A program made the position numbers and the translations under genes. A DNA stretch of 64,000 bases from Kitasatospora sp. GAS204B (GTDB lineage: Bacteria; Actinomycetota; Actinomycetes; Streptomycetales; Streptomycetaceae): assembly GCF_029892155.1 (NCBI RefSeq), contig NZ_JARZAG010000002.1:124001-188000 (forward strand). Reading direction: 5' to 3'. The notes beneath the pieces are model-generated. The model made no database searches. It was not told the origin of the DNA and was given only the letters and a program-made list of their open reading frames with translations. Below, piece by piece: positions 31,308-39,535 of the stretch (its first letter is position 1; every line of letters begins with the position of its first letter).

Positions 31308-31543
31308 CAGGACGGTGCTCCTGCCCGCTATCGGCGGCCTGGGGGCCGGCTGGTCGACACCCTCGGTGGGGCGCCTCGACTACCTGACGACTATCTCCCG
31401 CCTGGTTGGAAACGCGATGATGCTCGGCTGAGAGGCGTCTGAGAATCCACCAGGCGGCGGACGTCCGACGACCAGGCAACATCATGGCGGACGGTTCGTG
31501 GCGAGAGAAGCCCCAGCTGGGAGCGGATCCCGTGAGGAAATCG

Positions 31544-33040
31544 TCAGGCCGCCGCCCGGACCGCCGCCTCGGTGTCCTCGCCCGCCTCCGGCTCCGGGGC
31601 CGGCCGGTGGTTGATCATGAAGAAGGCCAGTACCGCGGCGAAGATCAGGATGCCGAACGCGACCGTGGTGGCCACCGTGTAGCCGTGCACGCTGGCGGTG
31701 GCCTGGACCAGTTTGTTCCCGGCGTCCTTGCCGACCAGGTAGGCGGTGGTGACGCTGGCGGCGATGGTGTTGAGCAGCGCGGTCCCGATCGAGCCGCCGA
31801 CCTGCTGGGCGGAGTTGATGGTGGCCGAGGCCGCACCGGTCTCGCGTGGCGCCACGCCCAGGGTCGCCAGGCTCATCGACGGCATGAAGACCAGGCCCAT
31901 GCCGACGCCGAGCAGGATCTCGGCGGGCAGCACCGTGGTCGCGAACGCGCTGCCCACCTTGAGCTGGGTGAGCCAGGCCATCCCGCCCGCGGCCAGCAGC
32001 AGGCCGGGCACGACCAGGTTGCGTGACGGCACCCGGTTCATCAGCCGGGCGGCGAAGCCGGCGGAGCTCGTGACGATCGCGGCGGTCATCGGCAGGAACG
32101 CGACGCCGGTCTTCAACGGCGAGTAGCCCTTGATCACCTGCAGGTAGTAGGTGAGGAAGAGGAAGAGGCCGAAGAGTCCGACCACGGCCAGGCCGACCGA
32201 GAGCGCGGCGCCACCCCGGTTGCGATCCTTGACGATGTGCATCGGCAGCAACGGATGGTCGGTGCGCTGCTCCGCGAGAACGAAGACGGCGAGCAGTGCG
32301 GCGCCGCCGAGCAGGCAGGCCAGGACCAGCGAGTCGCCCCAGCCGCGCGACTCGGCCTCCGAGGTGCCGTAGACGATGGCCAGCAACCCGCCGCAGCCGA
32401 GGAACGCGCCTGGCAGGTCGAGTGGGATCCGGGAGCCCTTGGCGATGAAGTCGCGGTGCAGCAGGCGCGACGCGCCCACGGCCGTGGCCAGCGCGATCGG
32501 CACGTTGACGAACAGGCACCAGCGCCAGTTCAGGTACTCGGTCAGCAGCCCGCCGGCGATGAAGCCGATCGCGCTGCCACCACCGGCGATCGCACCGAAG
32601 ATGCCGAACGCGGTGGCGCGTTCCTTGGCCTCGGTGAAGGTGGTGGAGAGCAGCCCGAGTGCCGAGGGCGCGAGCAGCGCGCCGAAGGCTCCCTGGAGGG
32701 CGCGGGCGGCGAAGAGCATCGTGCCCGACGCCGCCGCGCCACCCAGGGCGGAGGCGGCGGCGAACCCGAGCAGTCCGATGATGAAGGTGCGCTTGCGGCC
32801 GTAGAGGTCCCCGATCCGTCCGCCGAGCAGCAGCAGTCCGCCGAAGGCCAGGGTGTACGCGGTGATCACCCACTGCCGGTCGGCGTTGGAGATACCGAGG
32901 TCGCGCTGGGCGGTCGGCAGCGCGATGTTCACGATCGTGATGTCGAGCACGATCATCAGCTGAGCGACGGCTATCACGGCCAGCGCCCGCCAGCGGCGGG
33001 GGTCCGGCACCGGAACGGCCATGGCAGGTTGCGCGGACAC
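31544..33040 (-). CDS. MFS drug exporter, DHA2 (14-helix) family
   Basis: 498 residues with 14 predicted membrane helices. Family motifs include LDITIVNIALP in helix 1 (motif D1 type) and GRIGDLYGRKR between helices 2 and 3 (motif A). It exports drugs or metabolites with proton antiport. The start is GTG at 33040, preceded by GGAAGG; the longer frame has no ribosome site. Two tandem 17-base repeats lie upstream (33164-33197), a likely repressor site; a TetR gene is encoded at 35132 on the other side of the DUF885 gene. Confidence 0.9.
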   Translation of the reverse strand: MSAQPAMAVPVPDPRRWRALAVIAVAQLMIVLDITIVNIALPTAQRDLGISNADRQWVITAYTLAFGGLLLLGGRIGDLYGRKRTFIIGLLGFAAASALGGAAASGTMLFAARALQGAFGALLAPSALGLLSTTFTEAKERATAFGIFGAIAGGGSAIGFIAGGLLTEYLNWRWCLFVNVPIALATAVGASRLLHRDFIAKGSRIPLDLPGAFLGCGGLLAIVYGTSEAESRGWGDSLVLACLLGGAALLAVFVLAEQRTDHPLLPMHIVKDRNRGGAALSVGLAVVGLFGLFLFLTYYLQVIKGYSPLKTGVAFLPMTAAIVTSSAGFAARLMNRVPSRNLVVPGLLLAAGGMAWLTQLKVGSAFATTVLPAEILLGVGMGLVFMPSMSLATLGVAPRETGAASATINSAQQVGGSIGTALLNTIAASVTTAYLVGKDAGNKLVQATASVHGYTVATTVAFGILIFAAVLAFFMINHRPAPEPEAGEDTEAAVRAAA

Positions 33041-33163
33041 GGGAGGAGCCTTCCGGACGGGGGTGCCGTCGGCGTGCGCGGACGGCACTTCTCTCCAGCG
33101 AAGCTCGCGGTCGGGGGCAGGGCAAGCAGAAAAGGGGGTAAAGACGGATAAAAAGGGATGTTT

Positions 33164-33197
33164 TGTGCAAGCTTTAACAGTGCGCAAGCTGTAACAG
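33164..33197 (-). promoter_or_regulatory. two adjacent 17-base direct repeats upstream of the exporter
   Basis: TGTGCAAGCTTTAACAG (33164-33180) and TGCGCAAGCTGTAACAG (33181-33197) match at 15 of 17 positions and abut exactly. On the minus strand each contains TTGCNCA, which can serve as a -35. They are 124-157 bases before the GTG. Probable operator/promoter. Confidence 0.6.
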
Positions 33198-33203
33198 CCG
33201 GCC

Positions 33204-33236
33204 GGGGCCCCGCAGGTGCGGTGGACGCGGGGCCCC
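33204..33236 (-). terminator. terminator after the DUF885 gene
   Basis: Perfect 10-base arms GGGGCCCCGC / GCGGGGCCCC (33204-33213 and 33227-33236) with a 13-base loop, just after the stop at 33244. Confidence 0.7.
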
Positions 33237-33243
33237 GCCAACC

Positions 33244-34989
33244 TCACAGCTCGGCGAGCACCGCCGCCAGGTCGTCCAGCCCGAGCGAGCCCTGGGAGAG
33301 CGCCGCCATGTGCCAGGCCTTGAGGTCGAACTCCTCGCCGCGCGCCTCGTGCGCCGCCCGCGCCGCCGCCCGGCCGCGCAGCCAGGCCCGCTCGCCGAGC
33401 TTGTAGCCGATCGCCTGCCCCGGCATGCCGAGGTAGCGGACCAGCTCGCTGTCCAGCATCTCCTCGCCCAGCCCGCAGTACCGGCCGAAGAACTCGCGAC
33501 CCAGCTCCGGGGTCATCAGCTCACCGGGGTGGAACGGCGCGTCGGCCGGGAACTCCAGGCCGACGTGCATGCCGATGTCCAGGATCACCCGCAGCGCCCG
33601 CAGCATCTGGGCGTTCAGGTAGCCGAGCCGGTGGCCGGGGTCGGTCAGGTAGCCGAGCTCGTCCATCAGCCGCTCGGCATAGAGCGCCCAGCCCTCCATG
33701 TTGGCGCTCACCCCGCCCAGGCTGACCTGGTAGGTGGAGAGGCTGCCCGCCACGTAGTTCCACTGGGCGAGCTGCAGGTGGTGGCCGGGGACGCCCTCGT
33801 GGTACCAGGTGCTGACCAGGTCCCAGATCGGGAAGCTGTCGCGGCCCATCACCGGCAGCCAGGTCTGGCCGGGGCGGCTGAAGTCCAGCGAGGGGGCCGA
33901 GTAGTAGGGGGCGCTGGCGGTGCCAGCCGGGGCGAGCTTGGACTCGACCCGGGTGATCGGCTCGGCCAGGTCGAAGTGGGCGCCCTGCAGATCGCGGATC
34001 GCCTGGTCCATCAGGCCCTGAAGGTACTCGCGGGCCGCCTCGGCACCCTCGATCGCGGGGCCTTCGGTCTCCAGCCAGCGCATCGCCTCCATCGGCGTGC
34101 CGCCGGGCAGCACCTTCTCGGCCTCGACCCGCATCTGCTCGGCGATGTCCTGGAACTCGGTCCAGGCCCACCGGTAGGCCTCGTCCAGGTCCAGGTCCGC
34201 GCCGTTCCACAGCCGCGCGAAGCGCAGGTAGCGCTCGCGGCCGACGGCGTCCGGAGTACCGGCGGCGGCCGGGGTGTAGACCTCGGCCAGCCAGTCGCGC
34301 AGCACGGCCAGCTCGGCGGAGGCGGCGACCGCATGGCCGGTCAGCTCGGCCCGCAGGCCCTCGGGGGCCGGGGTGACCAGGGCGCCGAACCAGCCGGCCG
34401 CCTGGCTCGCCTCGTCGGCCGCCGGGTCGGCGGCCAGCCACTCGGCGAGCTGGCCGATCACCGTCTCGACCTGCTGCGGCCCGGCCGTCAGGCCGCGCTC
34501 CAGGCCCTCGGCCAGGGCGGCCCGGTACTGCTGGACGGCCAGCGGGAAGCGGGCCAGCCGTCGCCCGAGCCGGGCCCAGTCGTCCTCGGTCTCGGTGGGC
34601 AGCAGGGTGAAGACCTCGCGGGTGTTGTGCAGCGGCGAGCCGAGGTTGCGCAGCGCGCGCAGGTCCTCGCCGGCCTCGTGCACCGCCAGCTCGGCGGTCA
34701 ACCGCTCGCGCAGCAGCCGGGCGCAGCGGCGCTCGGCCTCGGGGTCGGTGGCCGTGGCGAGCAGCTCGGCGGCCTCCGCCAGGTCGAGCTCGGCCAGCGT
34801 GCGGCGGGCCAGCTCTGCGGTGGCGGCGTGGCCGGCCGGGGAGAGGTCGGGGAGGCGGTCGTCCTCCGGGTTGAGGCCGAGGTAGACCGCGGTCAGCGGG
34901 TCGAGGTCGGCGAGTGCCTGGACGTACGCGTCCGCGATGGTGCGCGGCGTGCGGACGTCGACGGCGGCAAGAGTCGGTTCGGAAGCCAT
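33244..34989 (-). CDS. DUF885 family protein, probable zinc metallopeptidase
   Basis: 581 residues, usual length for the family, which is broadly conserved and thought to be a metallopeptidase. The zinc-type motif HEGVPGHHLQ is at about residues 395-405, followed by an acidic partner downstream. No signal peptide or membrane helix is visible, so a cytoplasmic role is likely. I chose the ATG at 34989 (MASEPTLAAVD) with AAAGGA upstream; the 51 codons before it are not conserved in type. It is divergent from the TetR gene. Confidence 0.85.
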   Translation of the reverse strand: MASEPTLAAVDVRTPRTIADAYVQALADLDPLTAVYLGLNPEDDRLPDLSPAGHAATAELARRTLAELDLAEAAELLATATDPEAERRCARLLRERLTAELAVHEAGEDLRALRNLGSPLHNTREVFTLLPTETEDDWARLGRRLARFPLAVQQYRAALAEGLERGLTAGPQQVETVIGQLAEWLAADPAADEASQAAGWFGALVTPAPEGLRAELTGHAVAASAELAVLRDWLAEVYTPAAAGTPDAVGRERYLRFARLWNGADLDLDEAYRWAWTEFQDIAEQMRVEAEKVLPGGTPMEAMRWLETEGPAIEGAEAAREYLQGLMDQAIRDLQGAHFDLAEPITRVESKLAPAGTASAPYYSAPSLDFSRPGQTWLPVMGRDSFPIWDLVSTWYHEGVPGHHLQLAQWNYVAGSLSTYQVSLGGVSANMEGWALYAERLMDELGYLTDPGHRLGYLNAQMLRALRVILDIGMHVGLEFPADAPFHPGELMTPELGREFFGRYCGLGEEMLDSELVRYLGMPGQAIGYKLGERAWLRGRAAARAAHEARGEEFDLKAWHMAALSQGSLGLDDLAAVLAEL

Positions 34990-35131
34990 CCGGCCATCCT
35001 TTCGCAGCCCGGACGCTTTGCAACAGGCTTTCCGCACCCGGGTCGCGAGATCGACGACGGGAGCCGGCCCGCACGATCCCGGCCCACCGCGCGGGGTTCC
35101 ACCGGCGCTGTCGCGCACTACGCTGACCGCC

Positions 35132-35917
35132 ATGAAAGCCACCGAGCCGGCCGCGCCCAGCCCTTCGCCCGCCCCTGGTTCGGCCCGGGTCGCGGCCGAC
35201 GGCCCCGCCGAGCGACCCCGGCGGGCCGGCTACCGGCGGCTGCCGGTCCAGCAGCGCCGCGAGCAGCTGATCGCCGTGGCACTGGAGCTGTTCAGCACCC
35301 GCCCGCCGGACGAGGTGAGCCTGGACGACGTGGCCGAGGCCTCCGGCGCCTCCCGGCCGCTGGTCTACCGCTACTTCGCGGGCGGCAAGCAGCAGCTCTA
35401 CGAGGCGGCGCTGAGCAGCGCGGCCGAGGAGCTGATCAGCCGCTTCACGGTCCCGCCGCGCGGCACCCCGACCGAGCAGCTGGGCGCCGTGTTGGACGGC
35501 TACTTCTCCTTCGTCGCCGAGCACGACGCCGGCTACGGCGCGCTGCTGCGCGGTGGCTCGGTGGTGGAGACCGCGCGGACCAGCGCGATCGTGGACAAGG
35601 TGCGCCGTGCCGCGCTCCGGCGCACCCTGCGCTACATGGGCGTGGGCGAACCCGGGCCCCGGCTCACCCTGCTGGTGCGCTCCTGGATCTCGGTGGTGGA
35701 GGCCTCCTCGCTCAGCTGGCTGGACGAGGGCCGGCAGATCCCGCCCACCCAGCTGCGCGACTGGCTGGTGGACGAGTTCGTGGCGATGACCGCGGCCACC
35801 GCCGCGCACGACCCGCAGAGCGCCGAGGTGCTGACCGGGCTGCTGGCGCTGGAGGCGCCGGACGGGCGCGCCGCCGCGCTGCTGGCCCGTCTCGGCACGC
35901 TGCGCACCGGTCGCTGA
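35132..35917 (+). CDS. TetR/AcrR family regulator
   Basis: 261 residues. The helix-turn-helix is at about 45-92: REQLIAVALELFSTRP, EVSLDDVAEASGASRPLVYRYFAGGKQQLYEAAL. A C-terminal TetR ligand domain follows. The first 40 residues are a Pro/Ala-rich extension. It is divergent from the DUF885 gene with 142 bases between. It may control that gene, the nearby exporter, or itself. Its stop codon overlaps a copy of the dispersed palindrome CTGACGGTCCGTCAG (35914-35928). Confidence 0.9.
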   Translation: MKATEPAAPSPSPAPGSARVAADGPAERPRRAGYRRLPVQQRREQLIAVALELFSTRPPDEVSLDDVAEASGASRPLVYRYFAGGKQQLYEAALSSAAEELISRFTVPPRGTPTEQLGAVLDGYFSFVAEHDAGYGALLRGGSVVETARTSAIVDKVRRAALRRTLRYMGVGEPGPRLTLLVRSWISVVEASSLSWLDEGRQIPPTQLRDWLVDEFVAMTAATAAHDPQSAEVLTGLLALEAPDGRAAALLARLGTLRTGR

Positions 35918-35951
35918 CGGTCCGTCAGGACGACTGCGCGGCGGCGACCCG

Positions 35952-36803
35952 TCAGGCCTTGCCGAGCACCTGCCGCTGCCGCCCCAGCCCGGTGACCGCC
36001 AGCTCCATCACGTCACCGGGCTGCAGGAACGCGGTGCCCGGGTGCCCCATGGTGACGCCCGCCGGGGTGCCGGTGGTGACCACGTCACCGGGCTCCAGCA
36101 CCATGAACTGGCTGATGTACCGCAGCACCGGGTAGATCGGGAAGATCATCTGCGCGGTCTGCCCGTCCTGCCGCAGCTCGCCGTTGACCCAGAGCTGGAG
36201 CTCCAGCGCCTGCGGGTCGCCGACCTCCTCCGGGGTGACCAGGTAGGGGCCCAGCGGGTTGAAGGTCTCGCAGCACTTGCCCTTGTCCCACTGGCCGCCG
36301 CGCTCCAGCTGGAAGGCGCGCTCGGTGACGTCGTTGGAGATGGTGTACCCGGCGATCACCGCCGCCGCCTCCTCGTCCGTCTCCAGGTAGCGGGCGGTCC
36401 GCCCGATCACCACGGCCAGCTCGACCTCGTAGTCGGTCTTGGTGGCGCCACGCGGCACCAGCACCTCGTCGTCCGGGCCGACCACGGTGTTGCTGGCCTT
36501 GAGGAAGAGCACCGGCTCGGCCGGGATCGCCGCACCCGCCTCGGCGGCGTGGTCGCGGTAGTTCAGGCCTACGCAGACCACCTTGCCCGGGCGGACGACC
36601 GGCGCGCCGATCCGCTGCCCCGCGATGTCGACCACGGGCAGCTCACCCTGCGCCACCGCGGCGGCCAGCTCGGTCACGTCCAGTCCGGACAGGAACGCCC
36701 CGTCGAGGTCGGAGGTACGCCCCGAGAGGTCGTACGCGGTGCCGTCCTGGCCGAGCACGACCGGGCGCTCGGCGCCCGGGGGGCCAACACGGAGGAGCTT
36801 CAT
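35952..36803 (-). CDS. fumarylacetoacetate hydrolase (FAH) family protein
   Basis: 283 residues. The C-terminal FAH fold has VGLNYRDHAAEAG, a metal-binding DYEVELAVVIG stretch, GYTISNDVTERAFQLERG, and GTPAGVTMG near the end. Members cleave or isomerise acyl-pyruvates or 2-oxo-hepta-ene-dioates with Mg or Mn. The exact substrate cannot be set. Starts at ATG 36803 (MKLLRVGPPGAERPV). No partner genes of aromatic degradation are nearby. AT-rich patches at about 36878-36945 upstream are its probable promoter. Confidence 0.87.
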   Translation of the reverse strand: MKLLRVGPPGAERPVVLGQDGTAYDLSGRTSDLDGAFLSGLDVTELAAAVAQGELPVVDIAGQRIGAPVVRPGKVVCVGLNYRDHAAEAGAAIPAEPVLFLKASNTVVGPDDEVLVPRGATKTDYEVELAVVIGRTARYLETDEEAAAVIAGYTISNDVTERAFQLERGGQWDKGKCCETFNPLGPYLVTPEEVGDPQALELQLWVNGELRQDGQTAQMIFPIYPVLRYISQFMVLEPGDVVTTGTPAGVTMGHPGTAFLQPGDVMELAVTGLGRQRQVLGKA

Positions 36804-36959
36804 CTGCCCATCACCACCTGTGGTGTCGCATCTGCGCGCAGCGGGCCGCACACCCGCTTCGCCTATGCGTCCGAGGTATATCAACATTTTGTGGAACGGA
36901 GCCAGGGGGCGGTCGTCGGCCAGTTCCTATCAATTCCACCAAACGCCCGGGGGGTCGAA

Positions 36960-38165
36960 TCAGCTGCCCGTACGGTTGACACCGGTGAGCAGCGCCGCGA
37001 GCAGTCCGGCCGGGCAGGGGTGCTCGGGGACGGGGGTGCGGGCCAGCCGGCGCTGGATGTCCTCGACGTCCGGGTGGCCCTCGCCGAGTGCGGCGGTGGC
37101 GTGCGGGAGCAGCTCGTCCAGCAGGCAGTACGCCTGGTCGTGTGCGCCGACCCGGGCGAGCAGCACGGCGAAGTCGTGGCAGCCGCGCACCGTACGGCCG
37201 TTGTCCGGGCCGAACGCGAGGGCGAACTGCTCGATCAGCGGCCGCAGCCGCTTCAGCCCGTCGGCGGCCCGGCCCTCGCCGGCGGCCTGGAAGGCGGCGT
37301 CCGCCTGCCGGCGCAGGTCCCGCACGGCCTCGGCGGCCGCCGCCAGCCGGCGGCCCACCTCCCCCGCGCCGGTCGGCCGCTCGGCGGGGTCCTTGGCCAG
37401 CAGTTCGAGCAGCAGCCGGGCCAGGTCCCGGGGCAGCGCGGTCGGCCGCGGGGGCGGCTCGTCCACGTGCTGGACCATCAGCGCGTAGGTGCCGGAGGCG
37501 CTGAACGGGCGGACACCGGTGAAGAGTTCGTAGAGCACGCAGCCCAGCGCGTAGAGGTCGCTGCGCACCGTGCCCGGCTCGCCGCGCCAGCGCTCGGGGG
37601 CCAGGTAGGGCGCGCTGCCGATCACCGCGCCGGCCGTGGTCAGGCCGCCCTCCTTGTTGTCGCCGATCTGCGCGATCCCGAAGTCCAGCACCTTGAGCAG
37701 CTGCCGGTCGGGGCCGGTGAACATGATGTTCTCCGGCTTGATGTCGCGGTGGATCACGTCGGCCGCGTGGGCGGCGGCGAGCGCGGCGCACAGCTGGCGG
37801 CCCCACTCCAGCGCCTGCGGCAGCTCGGGACGGGAGGTGGCCAGCACCTGCTTCAGGGTCAGGCCGTTGAGCAGCTCCATCACCAGGTAGCGGTAGCTCT
37901 CGCCGCCCTCGGCGGCCTCGCCCTGGTCGAAGATCAGCACCACGTTCTGGTGCACAAGACGGGCCAGCACCGCCATCTCGCGGCCGAACCTGGCCCGGTC
38001 GGTGGCGGCTTCCGGGTCGTACTGGCCGGGCTCGTGGCGCAGCGTCTTGACCGCCACCTGCCGCCCGACCACCTGGTCGTAGGCCTCCCAGACCACCCCG
38101 AAGCCGCCCCGGCCCAGCTCGCCGACCAGTCGGTAGCGCTCCCCCAGCAGATCGCCGGCTCTCAT
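36960..38165 (-). CDS. Ser/Thr protein kinase (active), cytoplasmic, with C-terminal helical repeats
   Basis: 401 residues. All catalytic elements are present: glycine loop GELGRGGFGVV (about 15-25), Lys40 in VAVK, HRDIKPEN (139-146), DFG (161-163) and APERWRG. No transmembrane helix or PASTA repeats follow. Residues 275-375 form TPR-like helices (ADAAFQAAGEGRAADGL, LLDELLPHATAALGEGHPD). It lies 20 bases downstream of a pseudokinase gene with the same overall architecture, so the two are a co-transcribed duplicate pair. Likely phosphorylates cytoplasmic targets or pairs with the pseudokinase. Confidence 0.92.
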   Translation of the reverse strand: MRAGDLLGERYRLVGELGRGGFGVVWEAYDQVVGRQVAVKTLRHEPGQYDPEAATDRARFGREMAVLARLVHQNVVLIFDQGEAAEGGESYRYLVMELLNGLTLKQVLATSRPELPQALEWGRQLCAALAAAHAADVIHRDIKPENIMFTGPDRQLLKVLDFGIAQIGDNKEGGLTTAGAVIGSAPYLAPERWRGEPGTVRSDLYALGCVLYELFTGVRPFSASGTYALMVQHVDEPPPRPTALPRDLARLLLELLAKDPAERPTGAGEVGRRLAAAAEAVRDLRRQADAAFQAAGEGRAADGLKRLRPLIEQFALAFGPDNGRTVRGCHDFAVLLARVGAHDQAYCLLDELLPHATAALGEGHPDVEDIQRRLARTPVPEHPCPAGLLAALLTGVNRTGS

Positions 38166-38185
38166 GTCTCCCCCTACTTCGGCTG

Positions 38186-39373
38186 TCAGTAGACGGGGAG
38201 GCCGAGCAGCATCGCCAACTCGCCGGGGCGGGCGATGCCGCGCCTGCGCTCCAGGTCGCGGCTGTAGGACCAGAGGTCTCGGGTCGCCTTCGCCACGTCC
38301 TCGTCCCCCGGTCCCAAGGTGGCGGTCATCAGCGGCACCAGCTCGCCCAACAGGCCTACCGCTCCAGCGATATCGTCAGCCATCCCCCGCCAGATGGCAA
38401 GGTCATAGGCGACCTGCAGGGTCTGCGGACGGGTCTGCCCGAGCGTGCGGGCCGCGTGGGACACCAGTACGGTCAACTGGCGTACCGCCTCGGCACTCTG
38501 GCCCGCCTCGCCGTAGGCCCAGGCCTGGTCGACCTGGGCCCGGATCAGCTCCTCGGGGCCGGGCCCGACCGGGCCCTGGTAGCCGGCCGCCACCGCGCCC
38601 AGCCGGGCTCCGGCCTCGGCGGCGTCCGCCGGGCGGGCGGCGGGGTCCTTGGCCAGCAGGCTGAGCACCACCTCGTCCAGGCCGCCCGGCAGGTCGGTGC
38701 GGAACTGGCCCAGGTGGGGGACCGCGTCGTTCAGGTGACGGTGCATCAACTCCGGCACCGAGGCGCCCAGATAGGGCGGGCGCCCGGCGCAGAGTTCGAA
38801 CAGCGCGCAGCCCAGCGCGTAGAGGTCCGCCCGACCGTCGGCCGGGGCCTGGCGCCACTGCTCGGGCGCCAGGTACGGGGCGTTGCCGGTCTCGGTGGCC
38901 GGGGCCAGGTGGGCGGTGCCGAAGCCGAGCAGCTTGATCCGGCCCTGGTCCGTGAGGAAGAGCCGGCTCGGCTTGAGCCCCCAGTGCACCACACCGGCCG
39001 CGTGCGCGGCCTTCAGGCCGAGGCAGGCCTGTTGGGCCCAGATCAGGATGTGCCCGAGGTCGGCGGGCCCGGCCGCGATCACGGTGTCCAGGGTGCGGCC
39101 GCTGAGCAGCTCCAGGACCAGCGCGCGGTCGGCGCGGTGCTCCACCTCGACCAGGTGCGGGTGGCCGAGCCGGCCGGCCCGCTCGGCCTCGTCCAGGAAC
39201 CGCTCGACGGCGGCCGGCGGTGCGGGCGACTGCGGCGGCACCAGGTGGACGGCGACCCGGTGGCCGTCCGATCGGTCGAGCGCCTCCCAGCGCGACCCGG
39301 TGACCGACCGACCCAGCTCGCGCAGCAACTGGTAGCGGCCGTCGACCAGCGGCGGCGGCTGGAGATCTGACAT
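38186..39373 (-). CDS. catalytically dead protein kinase homologue (pseudokinase) with C-terminal helical repeats
   Basis: 395 residues aligned along their whole length with the kinase gene that follows. The glycine loop is broken (ELGRSVTGSRW), the ATP lysine is replaced by His43 (VAVH), the HRD motif is HWG (130-132) followed by KPSR instead of KPEN, and DFG is GFG (150-152). The structural APE (LAPEQW) and the fold are kept. It cannot phosphorylate by the normal mechanism. The C-terminal TPR-like part matches its neighbour (VLVSHAARTLGQTRP, GELVPLMTATLGPGDED). It probably acts as scaffold or allosteric partner of the active kinase. Confidence 0.9.
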   Translation of the reverse strand: MSDLQPPPLVDGRYQLLRELGRSVTGSRWEALDRSDGHRVAVHLVPPQSPAPPAAVERFLDEAERAGRLGHPHLVEVEHRADRALVLELLSGRTLDTVIAAGPADLGHILIWAQQACLGLKAAHAAGVVHWGLKPSRLFLTDQGRIKLLGFGTAHLAPATETGNAPYLAPEQWRQAPADGRADLYALGCALFELCAGRPPYLGASVPELMHRHLNDAVPHLGQFRTDLPGGLDEVVLSLLAKDPAARPADAAEAGARLGAVAAGYQGPVGPGPEELIRAQVDQAWAYGEAGQSAEAVRQLTVLVSHAARTLGQTRPQTLQVAYDLAIWRGMADDIAGAVGLLGELVPLMTATLGPGDEDVAKATRDLWSYSRDLERRRGIARPGELAMLLGLPVY

Positions 39374-39535
39374 GCGGATCAGCCTATCGGGCCGCTGACC
39401 CGGTTGACCCTGAGTCGACCGAGCCGGCTGAGGAAGGCCCCACCTCGACCGCACCTGCCTCCACCGGCCAGGGTGCGAGGATGGTGGCCGGGCTGACGAC
39501 GGCGTGGCCCGGATCCCCGTTGGAGGTGGGCGACG

